This document shows positions 46,901 through 56,273 of a DNA stretch of 64,000 nt, one piece after another. The stretch's first letter is position 1, and every line of letters starts with the position of its first letter. Source of the DNA: an uncultured Pseudovibrio sp. (GTDB lineage: Bacteria > Pseudomonadota > Alphaproteobacteria > Rhizobiales > Stappiaceae). Made by a program: the position numbers and the translations under genes. The stretch is taken from assembly GCA_947496145.1 (NCBI GenBank), contig CANMBS010000007.1, forward strand, positions 1-64,000. The letters run 5' to 3'. The notes beneath the pieces are model-generated. The model saw only the letters and a list, made by a program, of their open reading frames with translations, was not told the DNA's origin and did not search any database.

Positions 46901-48061
46901 ATGGCCCTGCACTTTTCATCGGAAGAATTTGCGGAGCGCCGTGCAGCTCTCGACGCCAGACTGAAAGAGCACAAACTGGATTGCCTGCTCATGTTCGCGC
47001 AGGAAAGCATGTACTGGCTCACCGGCTTCGACACCTTCGGCTACTGCTTCTTTCAGTGCCTTATCTATCGCCCCGGCGAAGAGCCAATTCTCCTGACCCG
47101 CTCAGCAGACCTGCGTCAGGCGCGCAACACATCCAATCTGAGAGACGTCCGCCTCTGGATGGATGTGGCAGGCAAATCCCCTGTGGGTCAGGTGAAAGAA
47201 CTGCTGTTTGATCTGGACCTGCTGGGCACCCGCATCGGCGTGGAATACGACACCCACGGCCTGACCGCCGCCAATGGCCGCATACTGGATGAATCGCTCC
47301 ATTCCTTCGCAGACGTTGAAGACGCTTCAGATATTGTCCGCTCCCTGCGCCTGATCAAATCTCCCAGAGAACTTGAGTACGTAAGGACTGCTGCAAAACT
47401 CTGCGATGATGCCTTTCTTGCAGCCATGGAAGAAATAAAGCCCGGTGCCGATGAAGGCCGCATTCTGGCAAGAATGCAAAGCACTGTCTTTGAAGGTGGT
47501 GGCGATTATCCGGCAAACGAGTTCATTATCGGTTCCGGCCCGGATGCACTCCTGTGCCGCTATAAATCGGGTCGGCGAACCTTATCAGATAACGATCAGC
47601 TCACACTGGAATGGGCAGGCGTCTACCGCCATTATCATGCAGCCGCCATGCGCACGGTTATACTTGGAGAGCCAACCCCGCGCCATCTGGAGCTGCACCG
47701 GGCTGCAAAAGACGCTTTACTGGCAGTGGAGCAGACCATGCAGATTGGCAATACATTCGGCGACCTGTTTGCCGCCCACGCAGCCGTTCTGGATGATCGC
47801 GGCCTGATGCCACACCGCCTGAATGCCTGCGGATATTCTTTAGGGGCCCGCTTCACGCCAAGCTGGATGGAAGCCCCCTTCATGGCCTTTAAGGAGAACG
47901 CTCACGAAATCCGCGAAAACATGGTGCTGTTTATGCACATGATCATTATGGATTCAGACAGTGAAACCGCCATGAGTTTGGGCCAAAGTTACATCACCCA
48001 CGCCGATGGGCCGGAAAGCTTATCACAGCTTTCTCTCGACCTCTCTGTGAAGGCAGGGTAA
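46901..48061 (+). CDS. Creatinase-like M24 family protein (ectoine hydrolase-type)
   Basis: A 386-residue pita-bread-fold protein of the M24 family, with an N-terminal creatinase domain (about residues 10-145, with MYWLTGFDTFGY) and a C-terminal domain. The usual metal ligands are lost: E237 stands where LDxG aspartate lies (LTLEWAG), A248 where the second aspartate lies (HAAAMRT) and Y312 where the histidine lies (ACGYSLG). This is the pattern of metal-independent members such as creatinase and ectoine hydrolase DoeA, which it resembles. The ATG at 46901 follows GGGAGGATACT. No ectoine genes are near, so the substrate is open. Confidence 0.82.
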   Translation: MALHFSSEEFAERRAALDARLKEHKLDCLLMFAQESMYWLTGFDTFGYCFFQCLIYRPGEEPILLTRSADLRQARNTSNLRDVRLWMDVAGKSPVGQVKELLFDLDLLGTRIGVEYDTHGLTAANGRILDESLHSFADVEDASDIVRSLRLIKSPRELEYVRTAAKLCDDAFLAAMEEIKPGADEGRILARMQSTVFEGGGDYPANEFIIGSGPDALLCRYKSGRRTLSDNDQLTLEWAGVYRHYHAAAMRTVILGEPTPRHLELHRAAKDALLAVEQTMQIGNTFGDLFAAHAAVLDDRGLMPHRLNACGYSLGARFTPSWMEAPFMAFKENAHEIRENMVLFMHMIIMDSDSETAMSLGQSYITHADGPESLSQLSLDLSVKAG

Positions 48062-48136
48062 AGACTGCCATAATTGATCTTTACGAATCTCTGAGACATC
48101 CAGATTGATTCTTGTAAGTGGACTTTAAGGACTGAC

Positions 48137-48640
48137 ATGCTGAAGCTTGTACTTTCACCTCGGGTATTCCTCATCGCCGCCATGGTTGCTCTGGCAGGCT
48201 GTGCAGCAAACCCACTTCCCCCATCCAGCATTGGGGACATGATTGAAACCAAGTCAGCCCCTCCGACTGTTGCCCCTGCAAAAGCAACTTTTGCGTTTGA
48301 ACAGCTAACCGGTCTGCCGGGCAATATCGCAGATGATCTTTCTGAGGATTTGGGTAGCCGTGCAGCAGCAGCGAATCTCAACCTCGTTCGCCGCGCGGGT
48401 GCCCCTTCCACCTACCGGGTGAAGGGATTCTTGACCGCAGCAGGCGATCAGTACACTACAACAGTTTTCTATGTATTTGATATTATTGATGCAAATGGCA
48501 ACCGCGTGCATAGAATCGATGGCCAGGAACAAACTGGTGGCAACACTGGCGACCCATGGAATGATGTTTCAGGGGATGCATTAAAGAGAATTGCATCTAG
48601 AACTATTGCCTCAATGAAAGCGTGGTTACACAGCAGATAA
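48137..48640 (+). CDS. Putative lipoprotein, function unknown
   Basis: A 167-residue lipoprotein. The N-terminal signal ends at the lipobox LAGC (cysteine near residue 22), matching the lgt pathway encoded nearby. The mature part has one domain with AAAANLNLVRRAGAPSTYRVKGFL and a conserved-looking GDPWNDVSGDALKRIAS near the end; similar lipoproteins are common in Hyphomicrobiales. AAGGA lies before the ATG. A 12-bp perfect hairpin follows the gene. Confidence 0.78.
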   Translation: MLKLVLSPRVFLIAAMVALAGCAANPLPPSSIGDMIETKSAPPTVAPAKATFAFEQLTGLPGNIADDLSEDLGSRAAAANLNLVRRAGAPSTYRVKGFLTAAGDQYTTTVFYVFDIIDANGNRVHRIDGQEQTGGNTGDPWNDVSGDALKRIASRTIASMKAWLHSR

Positions 48641-48670
48641 CCCTGCGCTTTCAATAGCATAAAAGATGAC

Positions 48671-48702
48671 GCAGCTCAGCTTATCCAAAAAAGCTGAGCT
48701 GC
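48671..48702. terminator. Perfect 12-bp hairpin after the lipoprotein gene
   Basis: GCAGCTCAGCTT and AAGCTGAGCTGC pair perfectly around ATCCAAAA. No long T tract follows, so termination is likely but not certain. Confidence 0.6.
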
Positions 48703-48869
48703 TGTGCGTTCTGGCTATTGTCGCCGTAAGATGAGGTTGCTAAAAGGCGCCCCAAGGCCGCCTCTTCGTGTGCCTTATGAGAAGAAATCAGGTTCCACCA
48801 AGGGACGCCAATTCCACCTTACCACCGACATGTGGGGGTGAGACCAAGCCCAAGAAGGACTTGCGGGTT

Positions 48870-49802
48870 ATGAAAATTGTCGCGGGCAATTCCAATCGCG
48901 CACTGGCTGAGCAAATCTCCAATTATCTGGAAGTACCACTGGCAAAATGCCAGGTACGCCGGTTTGCAGACCAGGAAATCTACGTTGAAATCCAGGAAAA
49001 TGTGCGCGGTGAAGACGTTTTTGTCGTGCAATCAACCAGTTATCCTGCAAATGACCATCTTATGGAGCTGCTCATCATCATTGATGCGCTCCGCCGTTCT
49101 TCTGCACGCCGCATTACCGCAGTATTGCCTTACTTTGGCTATGCGCGTCAGGACCGCCGTGCATCAGGCCGTACACCAATCTCCGCCAAACTGGTATCTA
49201 ACCTGATCACCAATGCTGGCGCAGACCGTGTTCTGACGTTGGACCTGCATGCAGGCCAGATTCAGGGCTTCTTTGATATCCCGACAGACAACCTGTTTGG
49301 TGCGCCAGTGATGACCCGCGACATCAAAGAGCGCTATGACACCACCAACGTTATGGTTGTTTCCCCGGATGTTGGCGGCGTGGTTCGTGCTCGTGCACTG
49401 GCAAAACGCATCGAAGCACCCCTGTCCATCGTTGATAAGCGCCGCGACAAGCCTGGAGAATCCGAAGTCATGAACATCATTGGTGATGTGAATGGCTACG
49501 ACTGTATTCTGGTGGACGACATCGTTGATTCCGGCGGCACTCTGTGCAACGCAGCTGATGCTCTTCTCGCAGCAGGTGCAAAATCTGTTACCGCCTACAT
49601 CACCCACGGTGTATTGTCCGGTGGTGCAGTTGCCCGCGTATCTGCATCCAAGCTTAAAGAACTGGTGATCACCGATTCCATCGAGCCAACCGCTGCAATC
49701 GAAGCTTCACCAAACATCCGTACGATTTCCATCGCTCCATTGATTGGCGAAGCGATCAACCGTACGGCACAGGAACGTTCTGTTTCCAGCCTGTTCGACT
49801 GA
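48870..49802 (+). CDS. prs: Ribose-phosphate pyrophosphokinase
   Basis: A 310-residue PRPP synthetase, the expected family length. Seen are [39 protein letters not shown] (split as [11 protein letters not shown]), [11 protein letters not shown] and [17 protein letters not shown], the PRPP-binding loop. It supplies PRPP to nucleotide, histidine and NAD synthesis and to the salvage enzyme Apt encoded at 55.6 kb. The ATG at 48870 follows AGAAGGAC; a longer frame to 48768 is not needed. Confidence 0.96.
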   Translation: MKIVAGNSNRALAEQISNYLEVPLAKCQVRRFADQEIYVEIQENVRGEDVFVVQSTSYPANDHLMELLIIIDALRRSSARRITAVLPYFGYARQDRRASGRTPISAKLVSNLITNAGADRVLTLDLHAGQIQGFFDIPTDNLFGAPVMTRDIKERYDTTNVMVVSPDVGGVVRARALAKRIEAPLSIVDKRRDKPGESEVMNIIGDVNGYDCILVDDIVDSGGTLCNAADALLAAGAKSVTAYITHGVLSGGAVARVSASKLKELVITDSIEPTAAIEASPNIRTISIAPLIGEAINRTAQERSVSSLFD

Positions 49803-49829
49803 TCAGCGGAAACACAACGATTTTGCAAG

Positions 49830-49857
49830 ACCGGGGCTTTGCTCCGGTTTTTCATTT
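49830..49857 (+). terminator. Rho-independent terminator of prs
   Basis: The stem ACCGGGGC-TTT-GCTCCGGT is followed by T5 and CATTTT. It lies 28 bp after the prs stop. Confidence 0.8.
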
Positions 49858-49965
49858 TGGCCTGTAGTTGCCCTTGCTCTTTAAGGGAGTTTCAGCTATA
49901 CGAGCCGCGTACGTCGACACCCTTGGAGGAGGCGTGCAAAGTTGGCCGTAGTTGAGCGCAAAACA

Positions 49966-49995
49966 TTGTCGCTCCCGCGGCCTTACTTTTATAAT
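49966..49995 (+). promoter_or_regulatory. Candidate promoter of rplY
   Basis: TTGTCG (49966-49971), 18 bp, TATAAT (49990-49995) resembles a sigma-70 promoter. The start point would leave a very short leader before AGGAG and the rplY ATG, so the call is tentative. Confidence 0.4.
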
Positions 49996-50014
49996 CTAAC
50001 TAGGAGATACCACC

Positions 50015-50629
50015 ATGGCAAACAGCTATGAGCTGAAAGCACAGGTGCGTGAACGGGCCGGCAAGGGGGCCGCTCGTGCAGCTCGTCGTGAAGGTCTTGT
50101 ACCAGCAGTAATCTACGGCGACAAAAAAGAAGCAGTGTCCATCAACCTGCCTCTTAAAGAAGCAACTATGACCCTTCATAAGGGCGGCTTCCTGTCTCAC
50201 GTCGGTACAATCGACCTGAACGGCGAAAAGACTTCTGTAATCGCAAAAGACTTCCAGCTGCATCCGGTTAAAGACACTCTGATGCACGTTGACTTCCTGC
50301 GTGTATCTGCAGACGCTACGCTGACCGTTGAAATCCCAGTGAAGTTCCTGAACGAAGAAACTTCCCCAGGTCTGAAGCGCGGTGGTGTTATCAACGTTGT
50401 ACGTCACACCGTTGAAATGACTGTTCCAGCAAACGCAATCCCGGAAGCTATTGAAGTTGATCTGGGTGCAGCTGACCTTGGCTCTTCCCAGCACATCTCT
50501 GCTGTTAAGCTGCCAGCTGGTTGCGCACCAACCATCACAGACCGTGACTTCACCATCTCCACCATTGCAGCACCAGCTGGTCTGAAAGAAGCTGACGAAG
50601 CTTCTGAAGAAGGTGAAGGCGAAGAGTAA
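50015..50629 (+). CDS. rplY: 50S ribosomal protein L25/general stress protein Ctc
   Basis: A 204-residue long-form L25 (TL5/Ctc). The N-terminal 5S rRNA-binding domain covers about residues 1-95 ([31 protein letters not shown]) and the C-terminal beta domain follows ([20 protein letters not shown]), with an acidic tail. AGGAG precedes the ATG. It is followed by pth (32 bp) and ychF, the usual order. Confidence 0.95.
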   Translation: MANSYELKAQVRERAGKGAARAARREGLVPAVIYGDKKEAVSINLPLKEATMTLHKGGFLSHVGTIDLNGEKTSVIAKDFQLHPVKDTLMHVDFLRVSADATLTVEIPVKFLNEETSPGLKRGGVINVVRHTVEMTVPANAIPEAIEVDLGAADLGSSQHISAVKLPAGCAPTITDRDFTISTIAAPAGLKEADEASEEGEGEE

Positions 50630-50660
50630 TTCTCATATCCAGGGCTTGGACCATACCCCA

Positions 50661-51425
50661 ATGAAGCTGTTTGTCGGCCTCGGTAATCCAGGCCCTAAAT
50701 ACGAGAAGAATCGTCACAATATCGGGTTCATGGCGGCAGATGAAATTCATCGCCGCCATAGCTCATTCGGCCCATGGCGGGCCCGTTTTCAGGCGCAAGT
50801 CTCCGAAGGCACTCTGGCAGGTGAGAAAGTCCTGCTCATGAAGCCAACCACCTACATGAACGAGTCCGGTCGTGCCGTAGGTGAAGCGCTCCGTTTTTAC
50901 AAAATCACTCCGCAAGATGTTGTCGTGCTCTATGACGAGCTGGACCTGCCCCCTGCCAGGTTCCGTGTAAAAAACGGTGGTGGTCATGGCGGTCACAATG
51001 GTCTGCGCTCCATGACAGCACACATCACCGATGCATACCGCCGCGTACGCCTCGGCATCGGGCACCCCGGTCATAAAGACCGCGTGCACCAGTGGGTTCT
51101 GGGTGACTTTGCAAAAGCGGATCAGGACTGGCTGGAACCACTTCTGGAAGCCATCGCTGACAATGTGCCCTTGCTGGCACAGCACAACGACAACCAGTTC
51201 GCCAACAAGGTGACACTGGCAACCCGCCCTGAAGGCTCCGGCAAGCCTTACAAAAAAGAAAGCTCCCGTGAGGCCGCTGCTGAAAAGAAGCAGAAAGACA
51301 CCAAAGCGGAGCCTAAGGCAAAGCCAGCACCAAAAGCCACTGGGTATCAGGACAAAGAAGCTAATAAAAAAGGGCCGCTCGCCTCAGCGCTTGAGCAGCT
51401 ATTTGGATCGAAAGGACAAAAGTAA
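50661..51425 (+). CDS. pth: Peptidyl-tRNA hydrolase
   Basis: A 254-residue enzyme that frees tRNA from prematurely released peptides. Landmarks are [19 protein letters not shown] with the catalytic histidine in [19 protein letters not shown] (Asn), [27 protein letters not shown] (catalytic Asp in YDELD). A basic tail of about 60 residues (rich in K, A and P) extends past the E. coli length. Start at 50661 gives the family N-terminus; the overlapping frame from 50613 is less likely. The stop codon abuts the ychF ATG. Confidence 0.95.
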   Translation: MKLFVGLGNPGPKYEKNRHNIGFMAADEIHRRHSSFGPWRARFQAQVSEGTLAGEKVLLMKPTTYMNESGRAVGEALRFYKITPQDVVVLYDELDLPPARFRVKNGGGHGGHNGLRSMTAHITDAYRRVRLGIGHPGHKDRVHQWVLGDFAKADQDWLEPLLEAIADNVPLLAQHNDNQFANKVTLATRPEGSGKPYKKESSREAAAEKKQKDTKAEPKAKPAPKATGYQDKEANKKGPLASALEQLFGSKGQK

Positions 51426-52526
51426 ATGGGTTTTCAGTGCGGCATCGTCGGCTTGCCTAATGTTGGTAAGTCAACCCTTTTCAACGCCCTGACAAAGACA
51501 GCAGCGGCGCAGGCAGCAAACTATCCGTTCTGCACCATTGAGCCAAACACTGGCGATGTTGCTGTACCAGATCCACGTCAGTCCAAAATCGCGGCAATTG
51601 CAGGTTCTAAGGAAATCATCCCGACCCGCCTCACCTTCGTAGACATCGCTGGTCTTGTGCGCGGCGCATCCAAGGGTGAAGGTCTGGGCAACCAGTTCCT
51701 CGCAAACATCCGCGAAGTCGACGCAATCGCACACGTTCTGCGCTGCTTTGAAGATGACGACATCACCCATGTTGACGGCAAAATCGACCCTATCGCTGAT
51801 GCTGAGACCGTTGAGACCGAACTCATGGTCGCGGACATGGAAAGCCTTGAAAAGCGCATTGCGCCACTCGCGAAAAAAGCGAAGTCAGGCGACAAAGACG
51901 CAAAAGCAGCGCTTCCAATCATGGAACAGGCTCTGGCGATCCTTCAGGACGGCAAGCCAGTGCGCGCACTTGGCCTGACTGATCCGGAAGAAATCAAGCA
52001 GCTGAAAATGCTCAACCTGCTCACCTCCAAGCCAGTGCTCTACGTTTGTAACGTGGAAGAAGACTCCGCAGACAAAGGCAACAGCCTCTCTGCAAAGGTT
52101 CAGGCCATGGCAGAAGAGCAAGGTGCAGCATCCGTTGTCATCTCAGCAGCCATTGAAGCTGAAATCGCACAGCTCGAAGACGAAGAGCAGCGTGAATACA
52201 TGGCAGACATGGGACTGGAAGAACCGGGCCTCGACCGCCTCATCCGCGCTGGCTACGGCCTTCTGGAACTGATCACCTACTTCACAGCAGGTCCGAAAGA
52301 AACGCGCGCCTGGACCATTGTAGCGGGCACAAAGGCCCCTCAGGCAGCAGGCGTGATCCACACTGATTTCGAACGTGGCTTCATCCGCGCGCAGACCATA
52401 GCCTACAACGACTACGTTGAGCTTGGCGGCGAAAACCCAGCTAAAGAAGCTGGTAAAGCCCGCGACGAAGGCAAAGAGTACATTGTTCAGGACGGCGACA
52501 TCCTGCTCTTCAAGTTCAACACCTGA
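51426..52526 (+). CDS. ychF: YchF/OLA1-family redox-regulated ATPase
   Basis: A 366-residue Obg-like P-loop protein that prefers ATP to GTP and binds ribosomes. Motifs are GLPNVGKST (G1), DIAGLVRGASKGEGLGN (G3), NVEE in place of NKxD (G4), and the C-terminal TGS domain (ARAWTIVAGTKAPQAAGVIH). The ATG starts immediately after the pth stop, and a hairpin terminator closes the operon rplY-pth-ychF. Confidence 0.96.
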   Translation: MGFQCGIVGLPNVGKSTLFNALTKTAAAQAANYPFCTIEPNTGDVAVPDPRQSKIAAIAGSKEIIPTRLTFVDIAGLVRGASKGEGLGNQFLANIREVDAIAHVLRCFEDDDITHVDGKIDPIADAETVETELMVADMESLEKRIAPLAKKAKSGDKDAKAALPIMEQALAILQDGKPVRALGLTDPEEIKQLKMLNLLTSKPVLYVCNVEEDSADKGNSLSAKVQAMAEEQGAASVVISAAIEAEIAQLEDEEQREYMADMGLEEPGLDRLIRAGYGLLELITYFTAGPKETRAWTIVAGTKAPQAAGVIHTDFERGFIRAQTIAYNDYVELGGENPAKEAGKARDEGKEYIVQDGDILLFKFNT

Positions 52527-52553
52527 TCCGAACATCAGGCTTGCAACAATACG

Positions 52554-52580
52554 AAAGGCGCTCAAACGGGCGCCTTTTTT
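52554..52580 (+). terminator. Rho-independent terminator of the rplY-pth-ychF operon
   Basis: AAAGGCGC (52554-52561) and GCGCCTTT (52570-52577) pair, followed by T tract. Strong and canonical. Confidence 0.88.
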
Positions 52581-52600
52581 AATAAGACAGCCAGTTCCAC

Positions 52601-53410
52601 CTATATATCCAGAAGCACAATCTCACTGGCTGCTTCTGCTTCAACATCAGCAATATGAACATCCCGCACGCCCTGAGCGGTCAGCCCCTCCAGAATACTT
52701 GGCTCGATCCCGCTATCAACAACCAGCATGTCTGCCTGCGAGCAATGGTTGGCTACAAACCGGCTCGGCACACCTATTTTGCTGGAGTTACATAACACCA
52801 TCGTCCGCCTGCAGGATTTCATGACCGCTCTGGCAAAATCCGCTTCATCCTCAACATAGTACATAAGCTCACCGGAAGAGGATAAGCCAACGGGGCAGAT
52901 GATCCCCCAGTCCGCATCAAGCTGCTTCACAGTACGCAGCGCAATTGGCCCCATAGCCCCCTGCCCGTCTGTATAAAGATTGCCACCAATAACGCGGATT
53001 TCAGAGGCGTTTCCCGCCCCGACAATCATCGAAGCGACAGCATAAGAGTTGGTTGAAACCTCAATATTCTCCACCTGTGACAGATGTTGAGCTAAAATAG
53101 TCATTGTGCTGCCAGCTTCGATGACCACATGTTCGCCGGGAACAATGAAAGAAGCAGCAAGCCGACCAATCGCATATTTTTCAATGTAGTGACTACGTAG
53201 TCTGACGCGATAGGAATCCTGATCCCGTGGCATCAGAAAGCAAATGGAATTATCAAAAACAGCAAAGTCGTCCCGACCTGACAAAACCTGAGCGAGGCTC
53301 GTCACCTCCTCTATGTCGAGCCCTAATATGTCAGAGGCCGCATTCAAAGAAATACGTCTATGGCGTTTGACCAGATTAACCAGCACATCCACCATTAAGT
53401 CATTAATCAT
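52601..53410 (-). CDS. DeoR-like transcriptional regulator (copy 1)
   Basis: A 269-residue protein with a DeoR-type C-terminal sensor (about residues 80-250) and a divergent N-terminal winged helix (LVKRHRRISLNAASDILGLDIEEV). The sensor has VIEAGSTMTILAQHL, IRVIGGNLYTDGQGAMGP and NSSKIGVPSRFV; the last is shared with the next gene. The usual HGGA segment is missing. DeoR proteins bind phosphorylated sugars. No sugar genes are near. The start at 53410 is tentative (weak ribosome binding site). Confidence 0.8.
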   Translation of the reverse strand: MINDLMVDVLVNLVKRHRRISLNAASDILGLDIEEVTSLAQVLSGRDDFAVFDNSICFLMPRDQDSYRVRLRSHYIEKYAIGRLAASFIVPGEHVVIEAGSTMTILAQHLSQVENIEVSTNSYAVASMIVGAGNASEIRVIGGNLYTDGQGAMGPIALRTVKQLDADWGIICPVGLSSSGELMYYVEDEADFARAVMKSCRRTMVLCNSSKIGVPSRFVANHCSQADMLVVDSGIEPSILEGLTAQGVRDVHIADVEAEAASEIVLLDI

Positions 53411-53488
53411 AAGGCATGACCTAACTCTACAAAACACAATTAACTTGCAAAAACTAGAGAGACTTTTAATGAAAATAATTAAGAAACT

Positions 53489-54286
53489 TTAACTATTCAG
53501 AAAAAACAGATCCTCCCCCTCGGTTTCCTCTAAAATGGCATAGAAAACCCGCGCATTGGCAAAATGCTGCCCCACCTCTGTCATAGGTAAATCAGCGCCG
53601 CTATCGGTGACAAAAGCATCAGGACCCAGCGCTGTTTGCGCAGAAAACCGGCTTGGAACCCCCATCTTGGAGCTATCACATAGCAACATGGACTTCTTTG
53701 CCTGCTGCTGCATCACCAGACTGATCTCAGCGTCAACCTCATGATAGTAGCAAATCCCCTTTTCAATGCAGATACTGCTTGGGCTGAGGATTGCCCAATC
53801 AACGTCCAGCTCACGAATACGCGCCTGTGTCTCTTCACCGTGCAGAGCTGTTGTAAAGGATGTTAGCACCCCTCCAATCAGCTCTACCTTGGAAGATTGG
53901 CTGTGCCGGGCAAAACTCTCAGCGATCATAGGGCTTGTCGTTGCAATCGACAGTCCCTTCTTTTCTTTCAGGTGGTTGACGAAAAGTGCAAGCGTGCTGC
54001 CTGCCTCAATCAGCAAACGATCCCCTTCGTGGATCAAACTGGCGGCCAGCTTGCCGATAGCATTCTTCTCTGAGAAGCGTGAATGCATCCGCACACTGAT
54101 ATCAGTCTCAGCAACCGCCTCATTAGAGACCAGCGATGGGCCACGTACACGGACAATGCTGGTGTCCTCCAGCTCATCAAGCGCATAGAGAATTTCGTCT
54201 ACTGAGCAATCCAGCACATTAGCTAACAGCGTTAGCTGTACCGTTCTATAGCGTCGCACCAGTTCAATAATACGGTGGATCACCAC
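53489..54286 (-). CDS. DeoR-like transcriptional regulator (copy 2)
   Basis: A 265-residue paralogue of the neighbouring regulator. The winged helix covers about residues 1-55 (IIELVRRYRTVQLTLLANVLDCSVDEI). The sensor domain has LIEAGSTLALFVNHL, VELIGGVLTSFTTAL and DSSKMGVPSRFSAQ, matching copy 1. The start is GTG after AGGG. It lies 78 bp upstream of copy 1 on the same strand, consistent with tandem duplication and divergence. Effector and targets are unknown. Confidence 0.8.
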   Translation of the reverse strand: MVIHRIIELVRRYRTVQLTLLANVLDCSVDEILYALDELEDTSIVRVRGPSLVSNEAVAETDISVRMHSRFSEKNAIGKLAASLIHEGDRLLIEAGSTLALFVNHLKEKKGLSIATTSPMIAESFARHSQSSKVELIGGVLTSFTTALHGEETQARIRELDVDWAILSPSSICIEKGICYYHEVDAEISLVMQQQAKKSMLLCDSSKMGVPSRFSAQTALGPDAFVTDSGADLPMTEVGQHFANARVFYAILEETEGEDLFFLNS

Positions 54287-54453
54287 ACAACCCTCAAAAA
54301 AGATTTTCTTTAAACTTTCATAAGGCTAGTCAAAGCCTACTTGAAAGTAAAGCGAAAGCGCTCCTCCAGAAATTCTTGATTGACTTTCAGATCACAGCAA
54401 ACACGCAAGAAAACGAAACTTACAAAGCAATTCAGGCAGTAATGAGAAACCCG

Positions 54454-54948
54454 TCAGCTTCGGCTTATCGTAATATCCCGGCCAAAAATTACTTCGTCGC
54501 GCAGGGGAATTCCATGCAGCCCGGTTACCGGTATTTCAGGTTTTAGCTTACGTTCTTCATCGATAACGCCCTGAACCACTTTTTCCAGACAGAATCCGCG
54601 TCTTTGATAGAACCGGAACGCATCCAGATTATCGTTAGATGTGCGAACCATGATGCGGCCAAGGCCATCCCGGCGCGCTGCATCTACAGCTGCATCCAGC
54701 AAGAGCGTTCCGACACCACCCCATCTCTGCAATGAATCCAGCGTAAGAATTTCCCACTCCTGATCGCGCTTGATAAGCGTAATCATACCAACCAGACGGC
54801 CTTCATCCAGAGCAAGATAGCCGGGCAACTTGGAGGCATCCACCATTTCACCATCAAGCAATTGCTCCGGGCTGGTCCACCTGTTTACAAGCAGCTCTAC
54901 CACTTGCTCCTGATCTTCTGGCTCAATAGCTCTTATTTGGACTGACAC
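54454..54948 (-). CDS. GNAT-family N-acetyltransferase
   Basis: A 164-residue GNAT enzyme. Seen are [19 protein letters not shown] at the start, LTLDSLQRWGGVGTLLLDAAVDAAR (acetyl-CoA loop RWGGVGTLL) and TSNDNLDAFRFYQRRGF, the conserved strand 5 region. The start is GTG after GGAGACGTCCTC. It overlaps the end of bluB by 16 nt, so it is probably the last gene of the apt-bluB transcript. The substrate is unknown. Confidence 0.85.
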   Translation of the reverse strand: MSVQIRAIEPEDQEQVVELLVNRWTSPEQLLDGEMVDASKLPGYLALDEGRLVGMITLIKRDQEWEILTLDSLQRWGGVGTLLLDAAVDAARRDGLGRIMVRTSNDNLDAFRFYQRRGFCLEKVVQGVIDEERKLKPEIPVTGLHGIPLRDEVIFGRDITISRS

Positions 54949-55643
54949 GAGGACGTCTCCTGTTCGGCTTTGTGCCTGACTAGATCAATATCTTTGAGTA
55001 TACGCAATTCAGTGGCAGTACGTGCCTGCCAGCCAGTACGTTGTAACTCTGGAATCTCATTATTTTCAACGGGATAGCCGATGCATAAATACGCAATAAA
55101 CTTCCAGCTTTCACCAACGCCGAACAACGCTCCAATCTCATCCGGATTGAGGATGGAAACCCAGCCGACGCCAATTCCCTTTGCTCTGGCAGCAAGCCAG
55201 AGACAATTTATTGCGCTGACACAAGAGTATGCCAGCGTTTCTGGCATGCTCTGCCGTCCAAGCCCGGCTCCCTGAGATGGTTCCAGCTCACAAAACACTG
55301 CGAAATGAAGCGGCGCATCGGTCAGGCCCTGCAATTTCAGCTTTGCGTAACTCTCCACACGCTCACCTTTATAACCGGTAAGAGCCCTATCATTTTCCCG
55401 TTGGAAATTACGATAGACCTCCCTCCTGTTTTCAGGCAGGCTCACCTCAATAAAGCGCCAGGGCTGACTGTTTCCAACGCTTGGAGACAGATCCGTCAAG
55501 CGCAGCAGCTCTTCAATCACATCACGTTCAATTGGCTCAGTCCTGAAATGACGCACATCCCTGCGCCACTTCAGAAGCAGCTCAAAATCACGGTTGAAGG
55601 CAGTTGAGAACTGCGGACCATTTTCTATAAAAGCGTCATTCAA
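54933..55643 (-). CDS. bluB: 5,6-dimethylbenzimidazole synthase BluB
   Basis: A 236-residue flavodestructase of the nitroreductase fold that makes the lower ligand of vitamin B12 from FMNH2. Landmarks are [21 protein letters not shown] (split as [11 protein letters not shown]), [35 protein letters not shown] (landmarks ETLAYS and NCLWLAAR) and [10 protein letters not shown]. Its start codon overlaps the apt stop (ATGA), so the two are coupled. No other cobalamin genes are nearby. Confidence 0.93.
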   Translation of the reverse strand: MNDAFIENGPQFSTAFNRDFELLLKWRRDVRHFRTEPIERDVIEELLRLTDLSPSVGNSQPWRFIEVSLPENRREVYRNFQRENDRALTGYKGERVESYAKLKLQGLTDAPLHFAVFCELEPSQGAGLGRQSMPETLAYSCVSAINCLWLAARAKGIGVGWVSILNPDEIGALFGVGESWKFIAYLCIGYPVENNEIPELQRTGWQARTATELRILKDIDLVRHKAEQETSSCQSK

Positions 55644-56200
55644 TGACCGGGAAACTCCACCAAAGTCCTGACAGGAACATCAAGTGCTTCCAGTTTTGCA
55701 CGTCCTTGCAATTCTGGCAAATCCACTATGAAGCATGCTGCAACAATATCTGCGCCAGCACTACGCAGCAGTTTAACTGCAGCTTCAGCAGTGCCGCCAG
55801 TCGCGATCAGGTCATCAACCAGAATAACCTTCTCACCCGGCTTCACCGCATCAACATGAATCTCGATGGTGTCGGTGCCATACTCAAGCTCATATTCCTG
55901 CTCTATGGTTTTAAACGGTAATTTGCCTTTCTTGCGCACCGGCAGAAAACCAGCAGAAAGCTGGTGAGCGACCGCACCGCCAAGAATGAAACCACGCGCC
56001 TCAATACCTGCAACCTGCTCAATCTTGGAGCCCGCCCAGGGTTGGACCAATGCGTCCACCGCCCGGCGGAAAGCACGTGGTTCACTCAGTAACGTCGTGA
56101 TGTCACGAAACAAAATGCCCTCTTTCGGATAATCTGGAATGGTCCGAATGGACGCCATCAGCTCCTCTGAGATGCTATTGATTGAGTCAGTCATGGTCAT
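55640..56200 (-). CDS. apt: Adenine phosphoribosyltransferase
   Basis: A 186-residue salvage enzyme making AMP from adenine and PRPP. Seen are [28 protein letters not shown], and the PRPP loop [17 protein letters not shown]. It is placed after mtnP, whose product is adenine, so the pair recycles methylthioadenosine; the lengths between genes (73 bp) suggest one transcript. Two ATGs (56200 and 56194) are near each other. Confidence 0.95.
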   Translation of the reverse strand: MTMTDSINSISEELMASIRTIPDYPKEGILFRDITTLLSEPRAFRRAVDALVQPWAGSKIEQVAGIEARGFILGGAVAHQLSAGFLPVRKKGKLPFKTIEQEYELEYGTDTIEIHVDAVKPGEKVILVDDLIATGGTAEAAVKLLRSAGADIVAACFIVDLPELQGRAKLEALDVPVRTLVEFPGH

Positions 56201-56273
56201 TTCCGTAGTTCCAGTTGAGTTGTTTCATTCAGAGGTTTGGCAGAAGAAGCATAGTAAACAGCCGGTTTGACTT

